Positions 45,012-54,346 are shown, numbered from the stretch's first letter. The stretch: DNA of 64,000 nt from Actinokineospora auranticolor (GCF_002934265.1 NZ_PTIX01000022.1:1-64000), one strand, 5' to 3'. Program-made: numbers and translations. Notes: a model not told the origin generated them from the sequence alone.

Positions 45012-46127
45012 TCAGCCGGTTACCAGGCTGAGGCCGTAGGCCGAGAGGATCTCGTTCACCGGCTGGAAGTACGTGGTGCCGCCCGACGAGCAGTTGCCCG
45101 AGCCGCCGGAGGTGACGCCCTGGGCCTGGTTGCCGCTGACCCAGGAGCCGCCGGAGTCGCCGGGTTCGGCGCAGGCGTTGGTGCGGGTCAGGCCGGTCAC
45201 CGTGCCCTCGGCGTAGTTCACGGTCGCGTTGGTGGCCTGGACGGTGCCGCAGTGCCACCCGGTGGTCGAGCCCGAGCGGCACACGCTGGAGCCGACGCCC
45301 GCTTCGGTCGACCCGGCGACGGTCACGTCACCGTTGCCGTAGCCGTTCACCGTGGGGCTCGGGGTCCACGACGAGTTGCTGGCCACCCACGAGTAGTCGT
45401 TGCCGGGGAACGAAGAGCCGCGGAAGGTGCCGAGCGCGCTGCGGTCCGCACCGGTCACGCTGGAGCCGGGGGTGCCGCAGTGGCCCGCGCTCACGAAGCC
45501 GCCGTCCACCGAGAACCCGACGGAGCAGCGGCTGGAACCGTCGATGTAGTAGGCGTTCCCGCCGACGATCGCGCCCGCGAAGGTGCGCGGCGCCTCGGTC
45601 GTCTCGACGACCCGGACCGGGCCAGCGGCCTTCGCCCTATCCACAAAGGACTGTGCGTCCGCGCCCGCCCGGACGGTCAGCACGACCGAGTTGGACGGCG
45701 CGTCGACGTACCAGCCGGTGACCGCGCTCGGCGCCTTGGCGCCCGCCTGCCGGTCGATGGCGGCCTTGGTCTCCGCCAGTCTGCCCGCGCTGTGCGCCAC
45801 GACGGCGGTCCGGGCGCCGGTGGCCTCGACCGCGGCGCGCTTGGCCGCGTCGGTCACGCCGACGACCAGGGTGCCGCCGTCGAACCAGGAGCCGCCGAAG
45901 GCCGCGCCCGCCGCTGATTCGGCCGACGGGAGCAGGGCGCGGGCGTCGCTCTCCCGGGCCAGGCGCTGGTCGACCTGGGCCGCGGTGAGGCCCAGGTCGC
46001 GCTGGAGGGCCGGGACGAGCGCCTCGGGGGCGGCCGTCGCGGACGGGGTGAGCGCCACGGCGGCGCCGGTGGCGAGCCCGATGGCGCCGAGCAGGGTCGC
46101 GACTCTCGTGGGGGAGCTGCTGCGCAT
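45012..46127 (-). CDS. Secreted S1 serine protease (streptogrisin/alpha-lytic type)
   Basis: A 371-residue preproprotein. Residues 1-33 are a Sec signal ending ATA-A. A pro-domain follows up to about residue 182 (DLGLTAAQVDQRLARESDAR, VTGWYVDAPSNSVVLTV), which assists folding and is removed. The mature chymotrypsin fold has His216 (SAGHCG), Asp244 (GNDYSW) and Ser325 (GDSGGSW). Disulfide pairs are probably Cys201-217, 283-293 and 319-346. Full length and intact, so an active extracellular endopeptidase is expected. Confidence 0.95.
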   Translation of the reverse strand: MRSSSPTRVATLLGAIGLATGAAVALTPSATAAPEALVPALQRDLGLTAAQVDQRLARESDARALLPSAESAAGAAFGGSWFDGGTLVVGVTDAAKRAAVEATGARTAVVAHSAGRLAETKAAIDRQAGAKAPSAVTGWYVDAPSNSVVLTVRAGADAQSFVDRAKAAGPVRVVETTEAPRTFAGAIVGGNAYYIDGSSRCSVGFSVDGGFVSAGHCGTPGSSVTGADRSALGTFRGSSFPGNDYSWVASNSSWTPSPTVNGYGNGDVTVAGSTEAGVGSSVCRSGSTTGWHCGTVQATNATVNYAEGTVTGLTRTNACAEPGDSGGSWVSGNQAQGVTSGGSGNCSSGGTTYFQPVNEILSAYGLSLVTG

Positions 46128-46447
46128 GGGGACAGGTCCTTCTTCCTTGCTCGCAGGGTCCGGGTGGTCGGCCCGGTGTGCAGGGTTGTCGGCACGCTCG
46201 GCCCTACCCCGGATCGGTGACCGCCGATCGGGGAGGTGCTGGTCCGGCGATGCGCTGACGCTAGATCGACTCCCCGCAGGTCGGACACCCTACGAAAGTC
46301 GGTTCAGTGAACTCTTCACCTAATGAGACGCAATCCGGTTACCAACGGTGAGCGAGAATTTGTCGGTCGTCGGACTAATTCGTTACGTCATTCGAGTGAC
46401 AGTGGCCACCCCTTGTGTGACGATGTGTCCGAACTAGGGGATAGCTG
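46128..46447. other. Divergent promoter region
   Basis: The 320 bases between the protease and the small 46448 gene are AT-richer than their surroundings near 46300-46440 and should contain both promoters. I see no clear operator, riboswitch or small gene. Confidence 0.45.
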
Positions 46448-46687
46448 ATGGGTGCGCACAAGCAGTGGCCGCCGCCGGGTTCGGTGGTCACCTTCACCAT
46501 GGTCGACTTCGCCGCGGGCAGCCCGCGCTTCGTCGGCATCGGGGTCGTCGCGGGAGAGCCGCGCCCGCACCCCCACCTCGACCTGCTGGGCGTGCCGCTG
46601 CGCACGCTCGCGCCGCACCACAGCCCCGTCCCCGAGTGGATCGCCTGGTCGGACATCATTGACGCGGTGCCGCCACCGGGGCGGTGA
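46448..46687 (+). CDS. Small hypothetical protein
   Basis: A 79-residue soluble protein starting MGAHKQWPPPGSVVTFTMVD. It is Pro/His-rich with FVGIGVVAGEPRPHPHLDLL and ends PEWIAWSDIIDAVPPP. No membrane segment or known motif. Codon bias is good, and its stop is 18 bases before the alpha/beta hydrolase gene, so the two may be co-transcribed. The start lacks a strong ribosome site. Confidence 0.55.
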   Translation: MGAHKQWPPPGSVVTFTMVDFAAGSPRFVGIGVVAGEPRPHPHLDLLGVPLRTLAPHHSPVPEWIAWSDIIDAVPPPGR

Positions 46688-46705
46688 CCGCGGAGGAGGT
46701 GGGCC

Positions 46706-47602
46706 GTGCCGTTGCACCCCCAGGTGCGCACGTTGGTCGAGGCGGGCGGTTTCGGGTCGCCGATGACCCAGGACACGCTCGCGCAGGCCCGTGTGGACAT
46801 GACGACCGGCGCGATCACCGACGCGGGCCCCGGCACCCAGGTCGCCGACGTGGTGGACGTGGACGCCGACGGCGTGCCGGTCCGCTTCTACCGCCCCGAC
46901 GGCGAACCGACGCCGCCGGTCGTGCTCTACCTGCACAGCGGTGGTTGGACCACCGGCGGCATCCAGACCCACGACGCGGTCTGCCGGTTCATCGCCGCGC
47001 TCTCCGGCGCCGCGGTCGCCCTCGTCGACTACCGCCTCGCCCCCGAGCACCCGTTCCCGGCCGCGCTCGACGACGCCGACCGCGCGCTGAACTGGTTGCG
47101 CGCCACCGCGGACAAGCTCGTCGTCGACGTCAACCGGATCGGTGTCGTCGGCGACTCCGCGGGCGGGCACCTGGCCGCGGTCCTCGCCCGCCGCCAGCGC
47201 GACCTCGGCACCCCGCTGCGCTGCCAGGTCCTGGTCTACCCCGTGCTCGACGCCGCCGACGAACTGACCGATGTGGACAGTCCGGCGCTCGCGCCGGACG
47301 AGATGGCGTTCTGCTGGAACGCCTACGCGCCGGTCGGCATCGACCGGTCGCAGCCCGACCTCGCCCCCGGCTCCGGCGACCTGTCCGGCCTGCCGCCCAC
47401 GCTGGTGATCACCGCCGAGTACGACGTGCTGCGCGGCAGCGGCGAGGCCTACGCCGACCGGCTCGCCGACGCCGGGGTGCCGGTGGTGTGCGTGCGCTAC
47501 CTCGGCCAGGTGCACAGCTTCTTCCGCAAGCCCGCCCGGTTCGACGCGGCCCGCCAGGCCATCGCGCAGGTGGCCGCGACGCTGCGCGCGGAGCTGGCGT
47601 GA
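46706..47602 (+). CDS. Alpha/beta hydrolase (hormone-sensitive-lipase family)
   Basis: A 298-residue protein from GTG 46706 with GGAGG upstream. LYLHSGGWTTGG is the HGG-type oxyanion loop of the fold-3/HSL family (here HSGG), GDSAGGHLAAVLA the nucleophile elbow, and LAPDEMAF plus VCVRYLGQVHSFF supply the acid and His regions. It hydrolyses carboxylic esters; the natural substrate is unknown. Its stop overlaps the ABC-F gene start (GTGA). Confidence 0.92.
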   Translation: MPLHPQVRTLVEAGGFGSPMTQDTLAQARVDMTTGAITDAGPGTQVADVVDVDADGVPVRFYRPDGEPTPPVVLYLHSGGWTTGGIQTHDAVCRFIAALSGAAVALVDYRLAPEHPFPAALDDADRALNWLRATADKLVVDVNRIGVVGDSAGGHLAAVLARRQRDLGTPLRCQVLVYPVLDAADELTDVDSPALAPDEMAFCWNAYAPVGIDRSQPDLAPGSGDLSGLPPTLVITAEYDVLRGSGEAYADRLADAGVPVVCVRYLGQVHSFFRKPARFDAARQAIAQVAATLRAELA

Positions 47603-49236
47603 GCGCCACCCTGGTCGCCAAGTCCCTGGCGGCCGGGCACGGCGACCGCGCGCTGTTCACCGGGCTCGACCTCGTCGTCGCGCCCGGTGACGTGATCGGG
47701 CTGGTCGGCGCGAACGGCGCGGGCAAGTCCACGCTGCTGCGCACCCTCGCCGGGCTGCTGCCCGCCGAGGAGGGCGAGGTCCGGCTCAGCCCGGCCACCG
47801 CCACCGTCGGGTACCTGCCGCAGGAGCCGGAGCGGCGCGCGGGCGAGACCGTCGAGGCGTTCCTCGGCAGGCGCACCGGCGTGACCGAGGCCCAGTCCGT
47901 GATGGACGCCGCCGCGGAGGCGCTGGGCGCGGGCGTGGCGGGCGCGGACGACGCCTACGCCGTCGCCCTGGAGCGCTGGCTCGCCCTCGGCGGCGCCGAC
48001 CTGGCCGAACGGGCGGCCGACGTGATCGCCGACCTGGGCCTGGGGGTGGGGCTGGGGCAGGAGATGCCCACGCTCTCCGGCGGCCAGGCCGCGCGGGTCG
48101 GCATGGCGTCGCTGCTGCTGAGCCGCTACGACGTGTTCCTGCTCGACGAGCCCACCAACGACCTCGACCTCGACGGCCTGGCCCGGCTGGAGAACTTCGT
48201 CACCGGCCTGCGCGCGGGCGCGGTCCTGGTCAGCCACGACCGCGAGTTCCTGACCCGCACGGTGACCGGCGTCCTGGAACTGGACCTGGCCCAGCAGCAG
48301 ATCAACCTCTACGGCGGCGGCTACGCGGCCTACCTGGAGGAACGCGAGGTCGCCCGTCGGCACGCCCGCGAGGCGTACGACGAGTACGCGGACACCAAGT
48401 CGTCGTTGGAGCTGCGGGCCCGGACGCAGCGGGCGTGGATGGAGAAGGGCGTGCGCAACGCCCGCCGGAAGGCGTCCGACCCGGACAAGCACGTCAAGCA
48501 CCACCGCGGTGAGACGTCGGAGAAGCAGGCCGCCAAGGCCCGCCAAACCGAGCGCCTGATCGAGCGGTTGGACGTGGTGGAGGAGCCGCGCAAGGAGTGG
48601 GACCTGCGGATGGAGATCGCGGTGGCCCCCCGCGCGGGCAGCGTCGTGGCGGCGCTGCGCGAGGCGGTCGTGCGCCGCGGCCCGTTCGCGTTGGGGCCGG
48701 TCACGCTGGAGATCGGGTGGGCGGACCGGGTCGCGATCACCGGTGCGAACGGGGCGGGCAAGACGACCCTGCTCGCGGCGCTGCTCGGGCGGGTCGAACC
48801 GGACTCGGGTGCGGCTTATCTGGGGCCTGGGGTGGTCGTGGGTGAGGTCGACCAGGCGCGGGGCTTGTTCCTGGGGGCGGAGTCGTTGCTGGACGCCTTC
48901 GGGCGGCAGGTGCCGGATTGGCCGACCGCGGACGTCCGCACGCTGCTCGCGAAGTTCGGCCTGCGCGCGGACCACGTGTTGCGTCCTGCGGTGACGTTGT
49001 CACCGGGGGAGCGCACGCGTGCTGCTCTGTCGTTGCTCCAAGCGCGTGGGGTGAACCTGCTGGTCCTGGACGAACCGACCAACCACTTGGACCTGCCGGC
49101 GATTGAGCAGCTTGAGTCGGCTCTCGCGTCTTACACCGGCACTCTGCTCCTGGTCACCCACGACCGCCGGATGCTGGAAGCCGTCTCCACGACCCGCGCG
49201 CTGGTGGTCGCCGACGGGAAGGTCACGGAGAGCTGA
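47599..49236 (+). CDS. ABC-F ATPase
   Basis: A 545-residue protein with two ABC ATPase domains and no membrane domain. The first has GANGAGKST, LSGGQ and LLDEPTNDLDLDG; the second GANGAGKTT, the variant LSPGE and LVLDEPTNHLDLPA. Between them is a charged linker (about 250-330) rich in Arg and Lys that enters the ribosomal E/P site in this family. ABC-F proteins act on translation, some as antibiotic-resistance factors. Which type this is cannot be told from sequence alone. Confidence 0.93.
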   Translation: MSATLVAKSLAAGHGDRALFTGLDLVVAPGDVIGLVGANGAGKSTLLRTLAGLLPAEEGEVRLSPATATVGYLPQEPERRAGETVEAFLGRRTGVTEAQSVMDAAAEALGAGVAGADDAYAVALERWLALGGADLAERAADVIADLGLGVGLGQEMPTLSGGQAARVGMASLLLSRYDVFLLDEPTNDLDLDGLARLENFVTGLRAGAVLVSHDREFLTRTVTGVLELDLAQQQINLYGGGYAAYLEEREVARRHAREAYDEYADTKSSLELRARTQRAWMEKGVRNARRKASDPDKHVKHHRGETSEKQAAKARQTERLIERLDVVEEPRKEWDLRMEIAVAPRAGSVVAALREAVVRRGPFALGPVTLEIGWADRVAITGANGAGKTTLLAALLGRVEPDSGAAYLGPGVVVGEVDQARGLFLGAESLLDAFGRQVPDWPTADVRTLLAKFGLRADHVLRPAVTLSPGERTRAALSLLQARGVNLLVLDEPTNHLDLPAIEQLESALASYTGTLLLVTHDRRMLEAVSTTRALVVADGKVTES

Positions 49237-49521
49237 CTCCCCGCGTTCCGGTCAGATGTCGAGCAGACGGACCCTATCGGCAGTGCCGATATCCGCCGGG
49301 CGCAATTCTATGACCGCCCCAGCCGGACCCAGGACAGCCCCCGCCCTCCTCTGGGGGAACAGCCCTGCTCCAGTCTATCGGTATTGGGGCGGCGGAGAAG
49401 GCGCGGCGTAATCCTGTGGATGGGTATCGAGGATGTGGATAACCCGTGAATGGCGGGGTTAGCCGGCTGAGTCGGCCGATCGGGTGGGTGGGGCCACGTC
49501 CGGGTGGCCCCACCCGGGGGC
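49237..49521. other. Intergenic region between convergent genes
   Basis: Contains copy C of the GC-rich 3' element (49322-49382). Otherwise nothing recognisable. Confidence 0.5.
49322..49382 (+). repeat. Dispersed GC-rich 3' element, copy C
   Basis: The fullest copy: the CCCAGGA block at 49328-49347, GGGGG at 49353-49357, two direct ACAGCCC copies (49334 and 49359) and the 18-base block 49359-49376 shared exactly with copy B. It follows the ABC-F stop by 85 bases in the same orientation. Confidence 0.6.
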
Positions 49522-49728
49522 CTAGTGGCCCGGCTTGGGGCTGGTGGCCGTGTTCACCCGGCGGACGGCGTTGTTGATTTGGCGACTGTATTTGCCTTTG
49601 GTCTTCTGGTCGACGAAGTGGCCTGCCTTCGCCGCCATGCGGTTGACTTTTTCGGGGTTTTTCTTGGCGTACTTGGTCGCGGCGGCGGCCGCTCCGGCCA
49701 GCGCGGTCAGCTTCTTCAGCAGGGGCAT
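49522..49728 (-). CDS. MT0933-type antitoxin-like small protein
   Basis: A 68-residue basic protein. The body KYAKKNPEKVNRMAAKAGHFVDQKTKGKY follows the MT0933_antitox pattern (helix, then DxKTxGKYxxQ and a closing amphipathic helix). In mycobacteria the partner (Rv0910) is an SRPBCC-type toxin encoded next to it. No such gene is adjacent here, so the protein is orphan or has another role. ATG with AAAGGAGCACGGG upstream. Confidence 0.75.
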   Translation of the reverse strand: MPLLKKLTALAGAAAAATKYAKKNPEKVNRMAAKAGHFVDQKTKGKYSRQINNAVRRVNTATSPKPGH

Positions 49729-49853
49729 CCCGTGCTCCTTTCCATGCGGGGGAGGTCCACCCGTCGTGGTCGAGGTGCCTCATCGTCTCAACGGCTGGGG
49801 TACCACGTTTGGTTCCTGGCCAAGCGCGGTCGTTCACCCGTTACTGTGCATGT

Positions 49854-50573
49854 ATGGCCACGTATGCATCGGTTACCGGGAGGCGGCAGCGGTCCGGCCA
49901 GCCCGCGGTGACCCCGGAGCGGATCGTGGCGACCGCGCTCGACCTCACCCGGGCGCACGGGCTGGAGGACTGGACGCTGCGCCAGCTCGCCGCCGGGGTC
50001 GGGGCCTACCCGGCGGTCATCTACCACCACGTCGGCGACCGGGAGGCCGTGGTGGCCGCGGTGCTCGACCGGGTCGTCGGCGCGCTGCCCGTGCCCGAGG
50101 CCGACCTGCCGTGGCGGACGTGGTTCGAGCGGTTCCTCACCGACGCCCGACCCGTGCTGCTGGCCCACCCCGGCGTCGCGCGCAGGCTAGCCGTGCACGG
50201 GGAACTGGTACCCGCTCTGCACCCGGTCATCGACCGCGCCGTCACCGTGCTGCGGCACGCGGGCTTCGGCGACCGGGCCGTGCCCGCGCACACGTTCCTC
50301 ACCGCCCAGGCGTGGCAGTTCCTCGCCGCCGAGGACGACCGCGACGCCGCCCTGCGCGCGCGGACCGCCGCCCTGCGCACCGAGCTGGCCGACCGCGCGG
50401 AACTGTCCGGTTTGGTCGAACTGGGGCGCTACCACCGCGCGCACCCCGACACCGACCTCTACGCCTACGCCGTCGCCACCGCCCTGGACGGCGTCGCCGC
50501 CCAGGCCGCGCCGCCGCGCGCCCTGGGCGGTGTCCACGATCTGTCCACTCCCGAAGTCCCAAGCGGACGGTGA
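49854..50573 (+). CDS. TetR-family transcriptional regulator
   Basis: A 239-residue protein starting MATYASVTGRRQRSG (ATG 49854). The TetR helix-turn-helix is ERIVATALDLTRAHGLEDWT, then QLAAGVGAYPAVIYHHVGDR. The C-terminal domain resembles TetR_C proteins of the antibiotic-efflux type, without a clear ligand signature. No obvious target lies beside it apart from the convergent PEP-mutase-like gene, whose stop is four bases away. Confidence 0.92.
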   Translation: MATYASVTGRRQRSGQPAVTPERIVATALDLTRAHGLEDWTLRQLAAGVGAYPAVIYHHVGDREAVVAAVLDRVVGALPVPEADLPWRTWFERFLTDARPVLLAHPGVARRLAVHGELVPALHPVIDRAVTVLRHAGFGDRAVPAHTFLTAQAWQFLAAEDDRDAALRARTAALRTELADRAELSGLVELGRYHRAHPDTDLYAYAVATALDGVAAQAAPPRALGGVHDLSTPEVPSGR

Positions 50574-50577
50574 GCGG

Positions 50578-51435
50578 TCAGCGGGTGAGCAGCTTGTTCA
50601 GCTCGACCCAGCTCAGCGATTCCGCGACCGACGTGTACGTGCCCGCCGCCAGCAGCTCCTCCGTCGCCCGCCGCGCCAGCGCGTACGCGGACTGGGCGAT
50701 CGCCGCGCCCAGGCTGGCCCTGGCCACGCCGACCGCCTTCAGCTCGCCGATCGACGGCGCCCCCGGGTGCACCATCGCGTTGACCGGCGCCGGGATCTCG
50801 CGCACCAGCCTGCCGAGGGTGTCCAGGTCGGTCAGACCCGGCACGAAGATCCCGGACGCGCCCGCGGTCAGGTAGGCGTTGGCCCGGTCGACCGTCTCCC
50901 GGAACCGGGCGTCCTCGTCGGTGCCCACGCCGCGCAGGTACGTGTCCGTGCGGGCGTTGACGTACAGGGAGATCCCGGCTTCGGCCGCCGCCGCGCGCGC
51001 CGCCGCGAGCCGGTCCGACTGCTCGGCGACCGCGCGCAGCGGGCCGTCGCCGCTCTGGAACGAGTCCTCGATGTTCACCCCGACCGCACCGGCGGCCAGC
51101 ACGGCGCGGATGGTGTCGGCGACGTCGTCGGCCGTGGCGCCGAAGCCGGTCTCGATGTCGGCGGTGACCGGCACGTCCACCGCGGACACCACCCGGGCGA
51201 TCAGGTCGACCGCCAGCGCCTTGCTCAGCGCGTCGCCGTCGGCGGCGCCGAGGCTCCACGCCACGCCCGCGCTCGTGGTGGCGACCGCGCGGCTGCCCGC
51301 CGCCACCGCGACCGCCGCGCTGGCCACGTCCCAGGCGTTGGCCAGCGCCAACACCCCGCCGCCCGTGTGCAGCGCGTGGAAGGCCGCCGCACGGTCCTGT
51401 TGGGAAGTCGCGGCCTGTGGTTGGGAAGTTGTCAT
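50578..51435 (-). CDS. Isocitrate lyase/PEP mutase-family enzyme
   Basis: A 285-residue TIM-barrel enzyme. It shows LALANAWDVASA, VTADIETGFG, VNIEDSF, LYVNARTDTYL and IFVPGLTDLD, which together define the ICL/PEP phosphonomutase superfamily with its Mg-binding acids in DIETG and IED. The KKCGHL-type loop of true isocitrate lyases is absent. Likely a C-C bond lyase acting on 2-methylisocitrate, oxaloacetate or similar, substrate unknown. Single gene between the TetR and Ada-AlkA genes. Confidence 0.88.
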   Translation of the reverse strand: MTTSQPQAATSQQDRAAAFHALHTGGGVLALANAWDVASAAVAVAAGSRAVATTSAGVAWSLGAADGDALSKALAVDLIARVVSAVDVPVTADIETGFGATADDVADTIRAVLAAGAVGVNIEDSFQSGDGPLRAVAEQSDRLAAARAAAAEAGISLYVNARTDTYLRGVGTDEDARFRETVDRANAYLTAGASGIFVPGLTDLDTLGRLVREIPAPVNAMVHPGAPSIGELKAVGVARASLGAAIAQSAYALARRATEELLAAGTYTSVAESLSWVELNKLLTR

Positions 51436-51555
51436 GGCACCCAGTCAAGCAGAGCCGACCGACAATGCCGGCGAAAACCCGACGCCGCGGCTTTCTGGAC
51501 TGTCAAGTCGTTTTCCCGCTGATGACGCTGTACGGCCGACCCGCATCCTGTCCGG

Positions 51556-52992
51556 GTGCATGAGGATTTCGACCGCTGCGTGCGCGCCGTCCGGTCCAAG
51601 GACGCGCGATTCGATGGCTGGTTCTTCACCGCGGTCCGGACCACCCGCATCTACTGCAGGCCGAGTTGCCCCGGGATGCCCCCCAAAGCGGAGAACATGA
51701 CGTTCTTCCCGAGCGCGGCGGCCGCCCAGCAGGCCGGGTTCCGGGCGTGCAAGCGGTGCAGGCCGGACGCCAGCCCCGGTTCCCCGCAGTGGAACGAGCG
51801 CGCGGACCTGGCCGCGCGCGCCATGCGGCTGATCGCCGACGGCGTGGTCGACCGGGCAGGCGTACCGGGGTTGGCCGCGCGGCTCGGCTACAGCGTCCGG
51901 CAGGTGGAGCGGCAGCTGCTCGCCGAGTTCGGCGCCGGTCCGCTGGCCCTGGCCCGCGCGCAGCGCGCGCAGACCGCCCGGCTGCTGATCGAGACCACCG
52001 CGCTGCCGATGAGCGAGGTCGCCGCTGCGGCCGGGTTCGGCAGCATCCGGACCTTCAACGACACCGTGCGCGAGGTGTTCGCCTTACCGCCGACCGAACT
52101 GCGGCTGCGCGCGGGCCGCCAGGTCGCCAGCCCCGGCGTGCTCTCGCTGCGGCTCCCGTTCCGCGAACCGCTGTGCCCGGACAACCTGTTCGGCCACCTG
52201 GCCGCGACGGCGATCCCCGGCGTGGAGGAGTGGCGCGACGGCGCCTACCGCCGCACGCTGCGCCTGCCGCACGGCACCGGCATCGCGACGCTGCGCCCGA
52301 CCGCGGACCACATCGCCTGCCAGCTCGCCCTGACCGACCTGCGGGACCTGGCGCGCGCGATCAGCCGCTGCCGCAGGCTGTTGGACCTCGACGCCGACCC
52401 GATCGCGGTGGACGACCTGCTGGCCACCGACCCCGTGCTGGCACCGCACGTGCGCCGGGACCCGGGGCGGCGGGTGCCGCGCACGGTCGACGGCGCGGAG
52501 CTGGCGATCCGCGCCGTGCTGGGGCAGCAGGTCTCGGCGACCGCGGCCCGCGGGCACGCGGCGCGACTGGTCCAGGACCACGGCGACCTCGTGCACGACC
52601 CGTCCGGCGGTCTGACGCACCTGTTCCCGACCCCCGCGGTGCTGGCCGGGCTGGACCCCGACCGGTTCGCCTTACCCAGGGCCCGCCGGGACACGGTGGT
52701 GGCGCTGGTGAACGCGTTGGCCGCGGGCGCGGTCGACCTGGGAGTGGGCGCGGACCGGGACCGGGCCCGGGCGCGGCTGTCGGCGCTGCCGGGGTTCGGC
52801 CCCGGGACGGTGGAGACGATCGCCATGCGGGCCCTGGGCGACCCGGACGCGTTCCTGCCGGGCGACCCGCAGGTGCGGGCCGCGGCCCGGTCGCTGGGGT
52901 TGCCGTTCACCCCGGCGGCGTTGACCGCGCACGCGGCGGCGTGGCGGCCGTGGCGGGCCTACGCGGTGCAGTACCTCTGGGCCGTCGTCTGA
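51556..52992 (+). CDS. Ada-AlkA fusion: alkylation-repair regulator and DNA glycosylase
   Basis: A 478-residue protein with GTG start. Residues 3-70 form the Ada zinc domain with Cys34, Cys38, Cys65 and Cys68, in the same spacing as E. coli Ada; Cys34 is the expected methyl acceptor. An AraC-type DNA-binding domain follows (about 80-170; LGYSVRQVERQLLAEFGAGP, AGFGSIRTFNDTVREVF). AlkA-N and helix-hairpin-helix glycosylase domains (about 185-475; AIRAVLGQQVS, LPGFGPGTVETIAMRALGD) complete it. It can sense methyl phosphotriesters, induce itself and excise alkylated bases. The arrangement is well known in actinomycetes. Confidence 0.94.
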   Translation: MHEDFDRCVRAVRSKDARFDGWFFTAVRTTRIYCRPSCPGMPPKAENMTFFPSAAAAQQAGFRACKRCRPDASPGSPQWNERADLAARAMRLIADGVVDRAGVPGLAARLGYSVRQVERQLLAEFGAGPLALARAQRAQTARLLIETTALPMSEVAAAAGFGSIRTFNDTVREVFALPPTELRLRAGRQVASPGVLSLRLPFREPLCPDNLFGHLAATAIPGVEEWRDGAYRRTLRLPHGTGIATLRPTADHIACQLALTDLRDLARAISRCRRLLDLDADPIAVDDLLATDPVLAPHVRRDPGRRVPRTVDGAELAIRAVLGQQVSATAARGHAARLVQDHGDLVHDPSGGLTHLFPTPAVLAGLDPDRFALPRARRDTVVALVNALAAGAVDLGVGADRDRARARLSALPGFGPGTVETIAMRALGDPDAFLPGDPQVRAAARSLGLPFTPAALTAHAAAWRPWRAYAVQYLWAVV

Positions 52993-53067
52993 ACCGCGGC
53001 CCCTCGCGGCGAAAGCGCGGCCGTGAGGTGAGTTCGCGTTGTGCCGGGTGGACCGGTGCCGGACCGG

Positions 53068-54312
53068 TCAGAGCCGTTCCACGTTGTCGCCTTCCATGAC
53101 ACCCCTGGTGTCCAGCACCGCCTTCGCCCCGCGGGCCACCGCGGCCAGGTCCACGCGGTCGTGCGGCTGCAACAGCACCACCAGGTCCGCCGAGGAGTCC
53201 ACAGTGGATTCACGGTGGACCGGGACGCCGTCCACGGTGAACCGGTCCGCGTGCGGGTCGTGGTAGGCGACCTCGACGCCGAGCGAGCGGAGCTGGCGGA
53301 CCACCCCGGTGGCGGGGGACTGGCGCAGGTCGGCGATGTTCGGCTTGTACGTGACCCCCAGCAGCAGCACGCGGGCGCCGAAGACCCGACCCGCCTCGCG
53401 GGCCAGGATGTCCCGCGCCCGCCGCACGACGTAACCGGGCATGCCCGCGTTGACCTCCTGAGCCGCGGTCACCATCGAGCACGGCAGGCCCTCCGCGCGG
53501 GCCCGGTTGGCCAGGTAGCGCGGGTCCACCGGGATGCAGTGGCCGCCGACGCCCGGGCCCGGGGTGAACGGGTGGAAGCCGAACGGCTTGGTCGCCGAGC
53601 AGCGCAGCACGTCCCAGACGTCGATGCCCAGCCGGTTGCAGAAGACCGCGAGCTCGTTGACCAGGGCGATGTTGACCAGCCGGTAGCTGTTCTCCAGCAG
53701 CTTCGCGGTCTCCGCCTCGCGCAGGCCCGCGGCGACCACCACCGAGTCGACCAGCACCTCGTAGAAGGCCGCGCAGCGCTTGGCGCAGACCGGGGTCAGC
53801 CCGCTGACGACCTTCGGCGTGTTCTCCAGGACGTACTCGCCGTTGCCCGGGTCGATCCGCTCCGGTGAGTAGCCCAGGTTGAAGTCCACACCCGCGACCA
53901 GGCCGGTGGATTCCAAGATCGGCAGCAGCACCTCCTCGGTGGTGCCCGGGTAGCTGGTCGACTCCAGCACGACCAGGCTGCCCGGGCGCAGCCGCTCGGC
54001 GACCGCGTGCGCGGCGGCCATCACCGCGCGCAGGTCCGGTTCGCCGTCCACCAGGCCGGTGGGCACGCAGATGACCACCGTGTCCGCTGTGGACACCGCG
54101 GCGAACGAGGTGGTGGCGGTGAAGCCCCGCGCCAGCATGGTGCCGATCTCGGCCGGGGCGGTGTCCTGCACGTGCGACCGGCCCGCGCGCAGGCCCGCGA
54201 CCACGTCCGGATCGGTGTCCACGCCGACCACCGCCAGCCCGGCGCCGCTGGCCCGCCGGGCCAGCGGCAGGCCGACGTAGCCGAGTCCGACCACCACGAG
54301 GTCCGCAGACAC
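53068..54312 (-). CDS. Nucleotide-sugar 6-dehydrogenase (WecC/UDP-glucose DH family)
   Basis: A 414-residue protein. The N-terminal Rossmann motif VVVGLGYVGLPLARR binds NAD. LESTSYPGTTEEVLLP, YSPERIDPG and KLLENSYRLVNIALVNELA are family blocks, and GVGGHCIPVDP contains catalytic Cys259. The C-terminal domain has GVTYKPNIADLRQSP. The NIADLRQSP form is closer to the UDP-N-acetyl-hexosamine branch (WecC, WbpA) than to plain UDP-glucose dehydrogenase, so UDP-HexNAc-uronate is the likely product. It lies 34 bases downstream of a small secreted-protein gene on the same strand. Confidence 0.9.
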   Translation of the reverse strand: MSADLVVVGLGYVGLPLARRASGAGLAVVGVDTDPDVVAGLRAGRSHVQDTAPAEIGTMLARGFTATTSFAAVSTADTVVICVPTGLVDGEPDLRAVMAAAHAVAERLRPGSLVVLESTSYPGTTEEVLLPILESTGLVAGVDFNLGYSPERIDPGNGEYVLENTPKVVSGLTPVCAKRCAAFYEVLVDSVVVAAGLREAETAKLLENSYRLVNIALVNELAVFCNRLGIDVWDVLRCSATKPFGFHPFTPGPGVGGHCIPVDPRYLANRARAEGLPCSMVTAAQEVNAGMPGYVVRRARDILAREAGRVFGARVLLLGVTYKPNIADLRQSPATGVVRQLRSLGVEVAYHDPHADRFTVDGVPVHRESTVDSSADLVVLLQPHDRVDLAAVARGAKAVLDTRGVMEGDNVERL

Positions 54313-54346
54313 GGGCGCTGTTTCCTTCCTGCCGGTGGGGCCGGGC

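Noticed and set aside
46706-49236. Single 850-codon frame running through hydrolase and ABC-F genes
   Set aside because: The frame is open by chance upstream of 47599; the hydrolase occupies another frame and the ABC-F protein begins at GTG 47599.
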